DNA of 15,686 nt, taken from assembly GCA_035628395.1 (NCBI GenBank), contig DASPJX010000044.1, positions 1 to 15,686 of the forward strand, in the 5' to 3' direction. Below are positions 1 to 6,813 of the stretch, piece by piece. The translations under genes were made by a program, and so were the position numbers. The DNA is from UBA4615 sp035628395. Lineage in GTDB: Bacteria > Pseudomonadota > Gammaproteobacteria > Burkholderiales > Burkholderiaceae_E. The notes below the pieces were generated by a model. It was not told the origin of the DNA and made no database searches. It saw only the letters and a program-made list of their open reading frames with translations. Numbering within the stretch: position 1 is the stretch's first letter; each line of letters starts with the position of its first letter.

Positions 1-382
1 AGCCGAGCCGCTCCCACACGAGCTCGACCCGGGCGCCGATGCGGGGCTCGCCGCCGCCGACGAGGTTGCTCACCATGCGCACCCCGTCGGTGTCGGGCCA
101 GGCGACGACGATCACGTCGTACGGCAGGTGGTCGACGACGGCCTCGTGCGCGGCGTGGTGCACGCGCGTGAACGAGAAGATCTCGGCCGGCCCGCGCGGC
201 TCGCGCCAGTCGAGCCGGGTCGACCGGCAGGACGGGCAACGCGGCAGCGGCGGATGGTGCGCGCGGCCGCAGTCCTCGCAGTGGCGCACCACCAGCCGCT
301 CCTTCGCGCAGGCCGCCCAGAAGCCCGCGTCGTCGAGGCCGGGCTCGGGCTCGGGCATCGCGTCGCCGAACAGTCGCGTCAT
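1..382 (-). CDS. Zn-ribbon/OB-fold (DUF35) acyl-CoA-associated protein, C-terminus cut off
   Basis: The first 127 residues are visible and the rest lies beyond the left window edge. Residues 15-30 form the short N-terminal helix region (GFWAACAKERL). Two zinc knuckles follow, CEDC at 35-38 and CPSC at 49-52, the rubredoxin-like ribbon of DUF35 proteins. From residue 66 an OB-fold begins (AEIFSFTRVHH). Proteins of this family have no known activity alone. They bind thiolase-superfamily partners and contribute to acyl-CoA binding, as in ChsH2 with Ltp2 or BbsA with BbsB. The ATG at 382 follows the stop of the thiolase-like gene after a single base, and GGGAG lies 9 bases upstream inside that gene, so the two are surely co-translated and probably form one complex. 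The family call is firm; the substrate is unknown. Confidence 0.88.
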   Translation of the reverse strand, partial: MTRLFGDAMPEPEPGLDDAGFWAACAKERLVVRHCEDCGRAHHPPLPRCPSCRSTRLDWREPRGPAEIFSFTRVHHAAHEAVVDHLPYDVIVVAWPDTDGVRMVSNLVGGGEPRIGARVELVWERLG

Positions 383-383
383 C

Positions 384-1559
384 TCAGCGGGCTCCCAGGA
401 TCGCGCCGCTGACCGGCGACACCGCTTGGCCGCCGGTCACCAGGCAGACGCGGGCGCCGTCGACCTGGCTCGTCGAGGTGCCGCGCAGCTGGCGGACCGC
501 CTCGATCGTCAGGTTGAAGCCATGGATGTAGGCCTCCGACAGGTTGCCGCCCGACGTGTTGATCGGCAGCCGCCCGTCGGGCCAGTCGACGTGGCCCGCC
601 TCCACGAACGGGCCGCTCTCGCCGCGGCCGCACAGCCCGTAGTCCTCGAGGGCGATCAGCACGGTGCCGGTGAAGGCGTCGTAGACCTGGGCGACGTCGA
701 GGTCGTCGGGCATCACGCCCGCACGGGCGAACAGCTCGCGCGCCATCACGGTCGAGTTGCCGGTCGCGTAGCTCTCGACCGGCTGGTTGTGACCGCCGAG
801 CAGGCCCGTGCCCCAGCCGCGCTCGCTGCCCTGCGCCGCCGCGAGGATCTCGATCACCGGCGCGCGCGCGTCGCGCGCGGATGCGAGGCCGCTGACGACG
901 ATCGCGGCCGCACCGTCGCTCTCGAGGCAGCAGTCGAGCAGCCGCAGCGGCGAGGCGATCATCCGCGACGCCAGGTAGTCCTCCATCGTGATCGGCCGGT
1001 CGCGCATCACGGCGGCCGGATTGCGCGTCGCATTGGCGCGGCACGCGATCGCCACGCGCCCCAGCTGCACGGAGGTCGTGCCGTACAGGTGCATGTGCCG
1101 CTGCACCACGAGCGCCGCCATCTGCGGCGGCGAGAACAGCCCGAACGGCGCGGTGAACGCGGTCTCGGGCGTCCATGGGTGGAAGCGCCCGAAGCGGAAC
1201 TGCTGGCCCTGGCACAGCGCCCGGAACACGACGACGTGCCGCGCGCGGCCCGACTCGATCGCGGCGGCCGCGTGCGCGAGGCCTCCGCAGGCGCCGCCGC
1301 CGCCGCCGCCCCAGACCATCGACGCGAAGCGCACCTGCTCGATGCCGAGCGCGCGCTGCAGCATCGCCGGCTCGTTGCGATCGGACGAGTACGACGCGAT
1401 GCCGTCGATGTCGTCGGGCCGCAGACCCGCGTCCGCGATCGCGGCGAGGATCGCCTCGCAGGCGAGCGAGAACTCGCTCCGGTCGACGGTGCCGCCCCAG
1501 CGGGTGTAGGCGGTCTGCCCGATACCGGTGATGCAGGGAATCCGATCGGCGTCGATCAT
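384..1559 (-). CDS. Thiolase-superfamily protein of SCP2/Ltp2-like type, lacking thiolase catalytic residues
   Basis: This 391-residue cytoplasmic protein has the thiolase fold: an N-terminal ITGIGQTAYTRWGG start, DAGLRPDDIDGI at 44-54, a Gly-rich nucleophile region at 84-93 and the C-terminal LPINTSGGNLSEAY block at 331-344. Aligned by eye with true thiolases, the nucleophilic Cys position falls on Gly87, the His of the GHPxG motif is Tyr344, and the second catalytic Cys is replaced near Val374. Tyr293 sits in QVYDAF. The steroid side-chain aldolase Ltp2, which works with a DUF35 partner, is a family precedent for a tyrosine-based active site of this kind. A retro-aldol or Claisen-type step on an acyl-CoA is therefore more likely than thiolysis; this is inference. 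The start at 1559 is preferred because AGGAG lies 10 bases upstream; an in-frame ATG at 1592 would add 11 low-complexity residues. The downstream DUF35 gene is probably its partner. Confidence 0.88.
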   Translation of the reverse strand: MIDADRIPCITGIGQTAYTRWGGTVDRSEFSLACEAILAAIADAGLRPDDIDGIASYSSDRNEPAMLQRALGIEQVRFASMVWGGGGGGACGGLAHAAAAIESGRARHVVVFRALCQGQQFRFGRFHPWTPETAFTAPFGLFSPPQMAALVVQRHMHLYGTTSVQLGRVAIACRANATRNPAAVMRDRPITMEDYLASRMIASPLRLLDCCLESDGAAAIVVSGLASARDARAPVIEILAAAQGSERGWGTGLLGGHNQPVESYATGNSTVMARELFARAGVMPDDLDVAQVYDAFTGTVLIALEDYGLCGRGESGPFVEAGHVDWPDGRLPINTSGGNLSEAYIHGFNLTIEAVRQLRGTSTSQVDGARVCLVTGGQAVSPVSGAILGAR

Positions 1560-1617
1560 CGCTGCGGGTCTCCTCGGGCCGGGCCCCGGCATCGTGGCAC
1601 GGATCGAATCCCGAAAG

Positions 1618-1645
1618 GACGGGCGGGCCCGGGGGCCCGCCCGTC
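1618..1645 (-). terminator. Terminator hairpin downstream of the aldehyde dehydrogenase
   Basis: A near-perfect palindrome with 13-base arms (GACGGGCGGGCCC) and a 2-base centre, folding as about 12 bp with a 4-base loop. Read on the minus strand it lies 35 bases past the aldehyde dehydrogenase stop and is followed by CCTTTCG, a short T run. A second, smaller hairpin (1648-1669, arms GACCGC/GCGGTC) sits just before it. Together they look like a tandem rho-independent terminator separating the dehydrogenase from the thiolase-like gene. Confidence 0.7.
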
Positions 1646-1680
1646 ACGACCGCCCCGCACGGTGCGGTCGGCGGCGGCGC

Positions 1681-3105
1681 TCAGGCGCGCAGCTGCATCG
1701 CCTTGTACTCGAGGAACTCCTCGAGGCCGTAGACGCCGTTCTCGCGGCCGCGGCCCGACTGCTTGTAGCCGCCGAACGGCGCGAGCGGATTCCACCTGCC
1801 GCCGTTCAGGTCGACCTGCCCGGTGCGCAGCCGGCGCGCCACCTTCATCGCGCGCTCGTCGCTGCCCGCCCAGACCGCGCCCGACAGGCCGTAGATCGAG
1901 TCGTTCGCGATGCGGACCGCGTCCTCCTCGGAGTCGTAGGGGATGATCGCGAGCACCGGGCCGAACACCTCCTCCTGCGCGAGCGTCGCCTTCGGGTCGG
2001 TCACGACGAACACCGTCGGCTTGACGAAGTAGCCGTTGCCCAGGCCCTGCGGCGGCTCGGCGCCGCCGGTGACGAGCTCGGCGCCCTCCTCGATGCCCTT
2101 GCGGATGTAGCCGAGCACGCGATCGCGCTGCACGGCGGACACCAGCGGCCCGAGCTTCACGCCCTCGCCGAACGCGCTGCCGACGGTGAACGCCTCGGCG
2201 GCGGCCTTGGCGATCGCGCGCGCCTCGTCGAGGCGCGAGCGCGGCACCAGCAGCCGCGTCCACGCGGCGCAGGTCTGCCCGGAGTTCATGTAGCAGTTGG
2301 CCACCGAGGACTTCACCGCCTTCTCGAAGTCGGCGTCGTCGAGGACCACCGACGCGCTCTTGCCGCCGAGCTCGAGCGCGATCCGCTTGACGGTCTGGGC
2401 GCCGACCTCGGAGACGCGCTTGCCGGCGCGCGTGGAGCCGGTGAACGACACCATGTCGACGTCCGGATGCTCGGCGAGCCGCTCGCCGACGACCGGGCCG
2501 AAGCCGGTCACGAGGTTGAAGACGCCCGGCGGCAGGCCCACCTCGTGGATCACGTCGGCGAGGATGAACGCGTTGATCGGCGCGACCTCGGAGGGCTTGA
2601 GCACCACCGTGCAGCCGGCGGCGAGCGCGGGCGCGACCTTCAGCGTGATCTGGTTCAGCGGGTAGTTCCACGGCGTGATCGCCGCGACCACGCCGACCGG
2701 CTCGCGGGCGACCACCGAGTGGCCGACCTTGTGCTCGTACTCGAACTCGCGCGCGAGCCGCGCGTAGTTCGACCAGGCGGCGACCGGGCCGCCGACCTGC
2801 ACCATCGTCGACAGCTTCAGCGGCATGCCGACCTCGGTCGCGATCGCCCGCGCGAGCTCGTCGGTGCGGGCCTTCAGGCCGTCGGCGATCTTCTGGATCA
2901 GGTCGGCGCGCGCCTCGCGCGGCGTCTGCGACCAGCCGTCGAAGGCGGCGCGCGCCGCGGCGACCGCCGCGTCGGCGTCGGCGGCGGTGCCGGCCGGGAT
3001 CGTGGCGAAGCGCTCGCCGGTGTTCGAGTCGGTGACCTCGATGGTCTCGGTCGACGACGGGGCGACCCAGCGGCCGCCGACGTACAGCTGCTTGCGTTCG
3101 ATCAT
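1681..3105 (-). CDS. NAD(P)-dependent aldehyde dehydrogenase family protein
   Basis: This 474-residue protein is a complete ALDH-superfamily enzyme that oxidises an aldehyde to the acid with NAD(P)+. The cofactor domain shows PWNYP at 145-149 (Asn147), the Lys170 of LKPSE and FTGS at 221-224. The catalytic base is Glu245 in ELGGKS and the nucleophile is Cys279 in NSGQTCA. EEVFGPV at 378-384 and PFGGYKQSGRG near the C-terminus are also present. The cytoplasmic location follows from the lack of a signal peptide. The start at 3105 is chosen over the ATG at 3111 because GAGGAG abuts the latter but lies 6 bases before the former. It resembles broad-specificity and betaine-, vanillin- or medium-chain-aldehyde-like members, and the sequence does not settle the substrate. 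It is transcribed divergently from ppsR and ends in a strong hairpin, so it is probably monocistronic. Confidence 0.95.
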   Translation of the reverse strand: MIERKQLYVGGRWVAPSSTETIEVTDSNTGERFATIPAGTAADADAAVAAARAAFDGWSQTPREARADLIQKIADGLKARTDELARAIATEVGMPLKLSTMVQVGGPVAAWSNYARLAREFEYEHKVGHSVVAREPVGVVAAITPWNYPLNQITLKVAPALAAGCTVVLKPSEVAPINAFILADVIHEVGLPPGVFNLVTGFGPVVGERLAEHPDVDMVSFTGSTRAGKRVSEVGAQTVKRIALELGGKSASVVLDDADFEKAVKSSVANCYMNSGQTCAAWTRLLVPRSRLDEARAIAKAAAEAFTVGSAFGEGVKLGPLVSAVQRDRVLGYIRKGIEEGAELVTGGAEPPQGLGNGYFVKPTVFVVTDPKATLAQEEVFGPVLAIIPYDSEEDAVRIANDSIYGLSGAVWAGSDERAMKVARRLRTGQVDLNGGRWNPLAPFGGYKQSGRGRENGVYGLEEFLEYKAMQLRA

Positions 3106-3130
3106 GCGCATCTCCTCGGGAATGCGGGCG

Positions 3131-3136
3131 AGTATA
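3131..3136 (-). promoter_or_regulatory. Possible -10 element of the aldehyde dehydrogenase promoter
   Basis: Minus-strand TATACT matches the sigma-70 -10 consensus at 5 of 6 positions and stands out in a very GC-rich spacer, 25 bases upstream of the start codon. No convincing -35 hexamer is seen at the right distance, so the call is weak. Confidence 0.35.
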
Positions 3137-3215
3137 GGCGCGCCCCCGGCGCGGCCGTTCCGCCGTCGTTCCGCCGCCGGTCCGCGATCCGGTCGAGCTC
3201 GGGCGGGGCCGGGGA

Positions 3216-3221
3216 TACAAT
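3216..3221 (+). promoter_or_regulatory. Possible -10 element upstream of ppsR
   Basis: TACAAT matches TATAAT at 5 of 6 positions; TCGAGC at 3193-3198 is a poor -35 candidate with 17-base spacing. Transcription would begin near 3228, downstream of the ATG at 3220, which argues that translation starts at the later GTG (3304). No TGT-N12-ACA PpsR/CrtJ operator is visible in 3106-3303. Confidence 0.35.
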
Positions 3222-3303
3222 GGAGTTGACACCCCGTCGCGTCAGGGACGCCCGACATGACCGCGTACGGTCCGTTTTCCTCGATCCAGCCCTCGCAGGC
3301 GCC

Positions 3304-4710
3304 GTGAAGCCGACCGCCGCCGCCCGGTACTCGTTCTCCGGCCTCGAGTCCGTCGGGGTCGCGTCGCTGGCCGTCGCGGCCGCGGACGTCGCGCTGCTCG
3401 TCGACGGACGGGGCGCGATCCGGGACGTCGCGTCGGGAAGCGGGGTGCTCGACGCGCTCGAGCCCGCGCATTGGATCGGACGCCCGTTCGCCGAGGTGGT
3501 CGCCCCGGGAAGCCGGCCGAAGGTCGAGGCGCTGCTGCGCGATGCCGAGGGCTCGGCCCCCGCATCGAGCCATGTCGACCATCCCTCGCCGCAGGGCGAC
3601 GTGCCGGTGCGGTACACGGCGATCCGGACGGGGCCGACGGGGGCGGTGATCGCGATCGGACGGGACCTGCGTCCGATCGCGCGGATGCAGCGGCACCTGG
3701 TCACCGTGCAGCAGGCGCTGGAACGCGAGCAGTCGCGGCGGGACCAGGTGGAGATCCGCTGCCGCGCGCTGTTCCACGCGGTCCCGCAGCCCGTTCTGAT
3801 CGTCGAGGCGACGACGATGCGGATCGTCGAGGCGAACCCGGCGGCCTCGCGCGCGCTCGACGACGCGGGCGGCCGCCTCGTCGGTCGGCCGATCGTCGAG
3901 TGCTTCGACATCGGCGGCCGATCCGATCTGCACGCGTTGATCGATCGCGCGAGGGCCTCGCCCGATCCGCGCGAGGCCCGGCTGCGGCTGAGGCCGGGCG
4001 GCCCGGAGCTGCCGGTCGCGATGACGACGTTCCGCGAGGACGCCTCGACGATGCTGCTGGTGCGCATCGGGACGCCCGCGACGGAGTCCGACCACACGGC
4101 ACCGCTGCATCGCGCGTTGCTCGGGGCCGTCGAGCGCGCGCCCGACGGGATCGTGGTCACCGACGGTGCCGGCCGCGTGCTCTACGCGAACGCGGGCTTC
4201 GCCGGGCTGGTCCGGCTCGACGCGGCCGAGCGGGCGGTCGGCGAGGTGCTCGACCGATGGCTCGGGCGCTCGGGCACCGAGCTGGGCGTGCTGATCTCCG
4301 CGCTGCGGCAGAGCGGCTCCGTCCGGCTGTTCCCGACGGTGTTGCGCGGGCGCTTCGGCGTCGAGACCCCGGTCGAGGTCTCGGCCGCGGCGGTGCCCGG
4401 CGATGCGCCGCGTCTCGCCTTCACGATCCGCGACGTCGGTCGCCGGTGGTCGGTCGAAGGCGCCGGAGAGCGGGGGCTCGGTACCGCGGTCGATCGGCTG
4501 GCCGAACTCGTCGGGCACGCGCCGATGAAGGAGATCGTCGGTACCACGGTCGACCTGATCGAGCGACGATGCATCGAGGCGGCCCTGCACCTGACCCGAA
4601 ACAACCGCGCGGCCGCGGCGGAGATGCTCGGCCTGTCGCGCCAGAGCCTGTACGTGAAGCTCCGGCGCTTCGGCATGGACGACCCGGGCCCGACCGAGGA
4701 CGGGCATTGA
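3304..4710 (+). CDS. ppsR: PpsR/CrtJ-family PAS-Fis transcriptional regulator
   Basis: PpsR/CrtJ proteins are redox-responsive DNA-binding regulators that repress bacteriochlorophyll, carotenoid and light-harvesting genes in purple bacteria. The whole family architecture is visible: an N-terminal PAS-like domain (about 20-125, with DVALLVDGRGAIRDV, Trp57 in WIGRPF and SRPKVEALLRDA), a Gln-rich helical linker at about 128-150, PAS1 (about 151-260), PAS2 (about 268-385) and a C-terminal Fis-type helix-turn-helix (about 420-458, AEMLGLSRQSLYVKLRRFGM). Length is 468, close to known members (about 464-469). Cys423 matches the conserved redox cysteine just before the HTH; no cysteine occurs near residue 250, where the second one lies in Rhodobacter proteins. 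The GTG start is chosen on family length and the upstream -10-like element; its ribosome site is weak, and an in-frame ATG at 3220 would give 496 residues. No PpoA/AppA antirepressor or pigment gene is nearby. Confidence 0.88.
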   Translation: MKPTAAARYSFSGLESVGVASLAVAAADVALLVDGRGAIRDVASGSGVLDALEPAHWIGRPFAEVVAPGSRPKVEALLRDAEGSAPASSHVDHPSPQGDVPVRYTAIRTGPTGAVIAIGRDLRPIARMQRHLVTVQQALEREQSRRDQVEIRCRALFHAVPQPVLIVEATTMRIVEANPAASRALDDAGGRLVGRPIVECFDIGGRSDLHALIDRARASPDPREARLRLRPGGPELPVAMTTFREDASTMLLVRIGTPATESDHTAPLHRALLGAVERAPDGIVVTDGAGRVLYANAGFAGLVRLDAAERAVGEVLDRWLGRSGTELGVLISALRQSGSVRLFPTVLRGRFGVETPVEVSAAAVPGDAPRLAFTIRDVGRRWSVEGAGERGLGTAVDRLAELVGHAPMKEIVGTTVDLIERRCIEAALHLTRNNRAAAAEMLGLSRQSLYVKLRRFGMDDPGPTEDGH

Positions 4711-4873
4711 CCGTCGGCGCCGCCGCCGGGCCGATGCGAGGGTCCGGCTCGGCCGCGTCCGACCGGATCGCATCCGCCGATAAGCCCCACGATCCGCGGT
4801 GCTCCGCTGCCGGATCGGGGGCGCCGGCCCTACGCTCGCGGATGCGCGACGTGCGCGCCTTGGGGAGATCGGC

Positions 4874-5611
4874 ATGCCCGACAGGAAGACGCTGCTGCTG
4901 ACCGGCGCGAGCCGGGGCATCGGCCACGCGACGGTCAAGCACTTCAGCGCCGCCGGATGGCGGGTGCTGACGGTCTCGCGCGACGCGTTCTCGCTCGCCT
5001 GCCCGTGGGCCGACGGCGCCGAGAACCACGTCGAGCTCGACCTCGGCGACATCGATTCGCTCGAAGCGGGGGTCGAGCGGATCCGGGCGAAGCTGCCCGG
5101 CGGTCGGCTCGACGCGATGGTCAACAACGCGGGCATCTCGCCGAAGGCGCCCGGCGGCGGGCGGATGGGCATCCTCGACACCGACTACCGCTCGTGGGTC
5201 CGGGTGTTCGACGTCAACCTGTTCTCGACCGCGCTGCTCGCGCGGCTGCTGTTCCCGGAGCTGAAGGCCGCGCGCGGCTCGATCGTCAACGTGACCTCGA
5301 TCGCCGGCACCCGCGTGCATCCGTTCGCCGGTCCGGCCTACGCGGCCTCGAAGGCGGCGCTCGCCGCGCTGACGCGCGAGATGGCGCACGAGTTCGCGCC
5401 GCACGGGGTGCGCTGCAACGCGATCGCGCCCGGCGAGATCGACACGGCGATCCTGTCGCCCGGCACCGAGGAGCTCGCGCGCACCCAGATCCCGATGCGC
5501 CGGCTCGGTCGGCCCGAGGAGGTGGCCGCGACGATCTTCTTCCTGTGCGGATCGCCGTCGTCGTACATCAACGGCGCCGAGATCCACATCAACGGCGGGC
5601 AGCACGTCTAG
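4874..5611 (+). CDS. Short-chain dehydrogenase/reductase (SDR)
   Basis: This 245-residue classical SDR is an NAD(P)-dependent oxidoreductase of the cytoplasm. The Rossmann nucleotide motif TGASRGIG is at 10-17, NNAG at 84-87, and the catalytic Ser142, Tyr156 and Lys160 (YAASK) are all in place. The C-terminal part has the usual RLGRPEEVAATIFFLCG and INGAEIHINGGQHV blocks. The residue after strand 2 is Arg36 (VSRD), which hints at NADP(H) but is not proof. The start at 4874 is set by GGGGAG six bases upstream; an upstream in-frame ATG at 4799 would add 25 residues before the Rossmann fold and lacks such a site. It lies 163 bases after ppsR in the same direction with no strong terminator between, so co-transcription is possible. 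Substrate unknown. Confidence 0.93.
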   Translation: MPDRKTLLLTGASRGIGHATVKHFSAAGWRVLTVSRDAFSLACPWADGAENHVELDLGDIDSLEAGVERIRAKLPGGRLDAMVNNAGISPKAPGGGRMGILDTDYRSWVRVFDVNLFSTALLARLLFPELKAARGSIVNVTSIAGTRVHPFAGPAYAASKAALAALTREMAHEFAPHGVRCNAIAPGEIDTAILSPGTEELARTQIPMRRLGRPEEVAATIFFLCGSPSSYINGAEIHINGGQHV

Positions 5612-5707
5612 CACCGCGGCGGCGGGCGTTCGCGGCCGCGAGGAACGACCGGCACCCGTCGCCCCCGGCGCCGGCGGCCGACGCGCGGCTGCACCGGTCT
5701 CGACGAA

Positions 5708-5741
5708 GCGCGGCGGATCCGCGCGCACGGACCCGCCGCGC
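5708..5741 (+). terminator. Hairpin between the SDR and the receptor gene, possible terminator
   Basis: Inverted repeat with 14-base arms (GCGCGGCGGATCCG and its partner, one A-C mismatch) and a 6-base loop CGCGCA. It lies about 97 bases past the SDR stop and just before a -10-like element. It has no T run, so it may be a factor-assisted terminator or a regulatory stem. Confidence 0.4.
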
Positions 5742-5748
5742 GGTCTGC

Positions 5749-5754
5749 GACAAT
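5749..5754 (+). promoter_or_regulatory. Possible -10 element for the receptor-sulfatase-HAD operon
   Basis: GACAAT (4 of 6 to consensus) is preceded by TGC and lies 50 bases before the receptor start codon, an AT-richer spot in the spacer. No good -35 element is visible because the expected position overlaps the hairpin at 5708-5741. The transcript leader would be about 43 bases. Confidence 0.28.
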
Positions 5755-5804
5755 CGACGCCCGCCCCGCCGACGCCGCGCCGTGCCGCGCCCGAGGAGAC
5801 CGCC

Positions 5805-6803
5805 ATGCCCCGTCCCGTCCGTCCCGGTCGCCGCAGCGCGCTGCTCGGCGCCGCGGCCGCCGCGCTGTCGCCCGCCGTCGTGCGGGCGCAGTCGTTCCCG
5901 TCGCGTCCGATCCGCGTGCTGATCGGCTTTCCGGCGGGCGGCACGCAGGACGTGCTCGCGCGCGGGGTCGCCGAGATCGCCGGCCGCGCGCTCGGCCAGC
6001 CGATCGTCGTCGAGCACCGCCCCGGCGCGGCCGGCCGGATCGCGGTCGAGACGGTGAGGAACGCGCCGCCCGACGGCCACGTGCTGCTGCTCGCCACCGG
6101 CGCGATGATGTCGCTCTACCCGCACGTCTACGCCGGCCTCAAGTACGACCCGGTCCGCGACTTCGCGCCGATCGTCAACGGCGCGAGCTTCGAGCTGGCG
6201 TTCAACGTCGCGCCGTCGGTGCCGGCGAGCGACGTGCGCTCGTTCGTGGCCTGGGCCCGCACGCAGGGCGAGGCCGGGAGCCGGCTGAACTTCGCGTCCT
6301 ACGGCCTGGGCACGCCCTCGCACTTCGTCGGCGAGATGCTGAACCAGGCGGCCGGCCTGCGGATGGTCCACGTGCCCTATCCGGGCTCGCCGCCCGCGCG
6401 CCAGGACTTCCTCGGCGGGCAGGTGCCGATCTACTTCGACACCGTCGGCGGCACGCTGCCGCACGCGCACTCGGGCCGGGCGAAGGTCCTCGCCACCTCG
6501 GCCGCGAAGCGCTCGCCGTTCCTGCCCGACGTGCCGACCTTCGTCGAGCAGGGCTTCGCCGACATCGTCGCCGGCGCGTGGTTCTCGTTCGTGGCGCCCG
6601 CCGCGACGCCGCGCCCGGTCGTCGAGCGGCTCGAGACGGAGTTCGCGAAGGCGCTCGCGACCCGCGAGATGCGCCAGCGCCTGCTCGTGGCCGGCATGTA
6701 TCCGATCGGCGGCACCGCGGCGGAGCTCTCGCGCACGATCGAGTCGGACCTGCAGCGCTGGGGCCGCGTCGTGCGCGCCTCGGGCTTCAAGGCGCTCGAC
6801 TGA
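5805..6803 (+). CDS. Bug/TctC-family periplasmic solute-binding receptor
   Basis: This 332-residue protein belongs to the Bug (Bordetella uptake gene) receptors, the binding component of tripartite tricarboxylate transporters, which capture carboxylates and related small organics in the periplasm. The N-terminus is a signal peptide with a GRRSALLG start, an Ala-rich core (12-21) and likely cleavage after Ala28 (VRA/Q); the Arg pair is Tat-like but not a full motif. The family signature FPSRPIRVLIGFPAGGTQDV runs from 31 to 50, with Asp49 in the usual ligand-contact loop. Later blocks (YDPVRDFAPI, GTPSHFVGEML, VPYPGSPPARQDFLGGQV, VPTFVEQGF) are typical. GAGGAG six bases upstream fixes the start. 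No TctA/TctB membrane subunits are present, so it is an orphan receptor, common in betaproteobacteria. The sulfatase follows after 10 bases, suggesting its ligand may be a sulfate ester or a product of one. Confidence 0.93.
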   Translation: MPRPVRPGRRSALLGAAAAALSPAVVRAQSFPSRPIRVLIGFPAGGTQDVLARGVAEIAGRALGQPIVVEHRPGAAGRIAVETVRNAPPDGHVLLLATGAMMSLYPHVYAGLKYDPVRDFAPIVNGASFELAFNVAPSVPASDVRSFVAWARTQGEAGSRLNFASYGLGTPSHFVGEMLNQAAGLRMVHVPYPGSPPARQDFLGGQVPIYFDTVGGTLPHAHSGRAKVLATSAAKRSPFLPDVPTFVEQGFADIVAGAWFSFVAPAATPRPVVERLETEFAKALATREMRQRLLVAGMYPIGGTAAELSRTIESDLQRWGRVVRASGFKALD

Positions 6804-6813
6804 GGGGCGCGCG

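Noticed and set aside
39..1946. Plus-strand open frame of 635 codons at the left edge
   Set aside because: Antisense of DUF35 and thiolase-like genes, composition typical of shadow frames in GC-rich DNA, no recognisable domain.
1528..3303. Plus-strand frame open from 1528 into ppsR, which would give a 1060-residue protein
   Set aside because: Up to 3303 it is the antisense of the aldehyde dehydrogenase, is Arg/Ala/Asp-rich with no domain, and PpsR family length is met from 3304.
3106..3303. PpsR/CrtJ operator (TGT-N12-ACA) for autoregulation
   Set aside because: ACA triplets occur but no TGT is present in the spacer on either strand in the right arrangement.
3112..5181. Long minus-strand frame joined in phase to the aldehyde dehydrogenase, 1166 codons in all
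   Set aside because: The extension is antisense to ppsR and the SDR gene; the dehydrogenase has a good ribosome site and a normal family N-terminus at 3105.
4421..6097. Minus-strand open frame of 558 codons
   Set aside because: Antisense to the ppsR end, SDR and receptor genes; Arg/Pro-rich with no domain.
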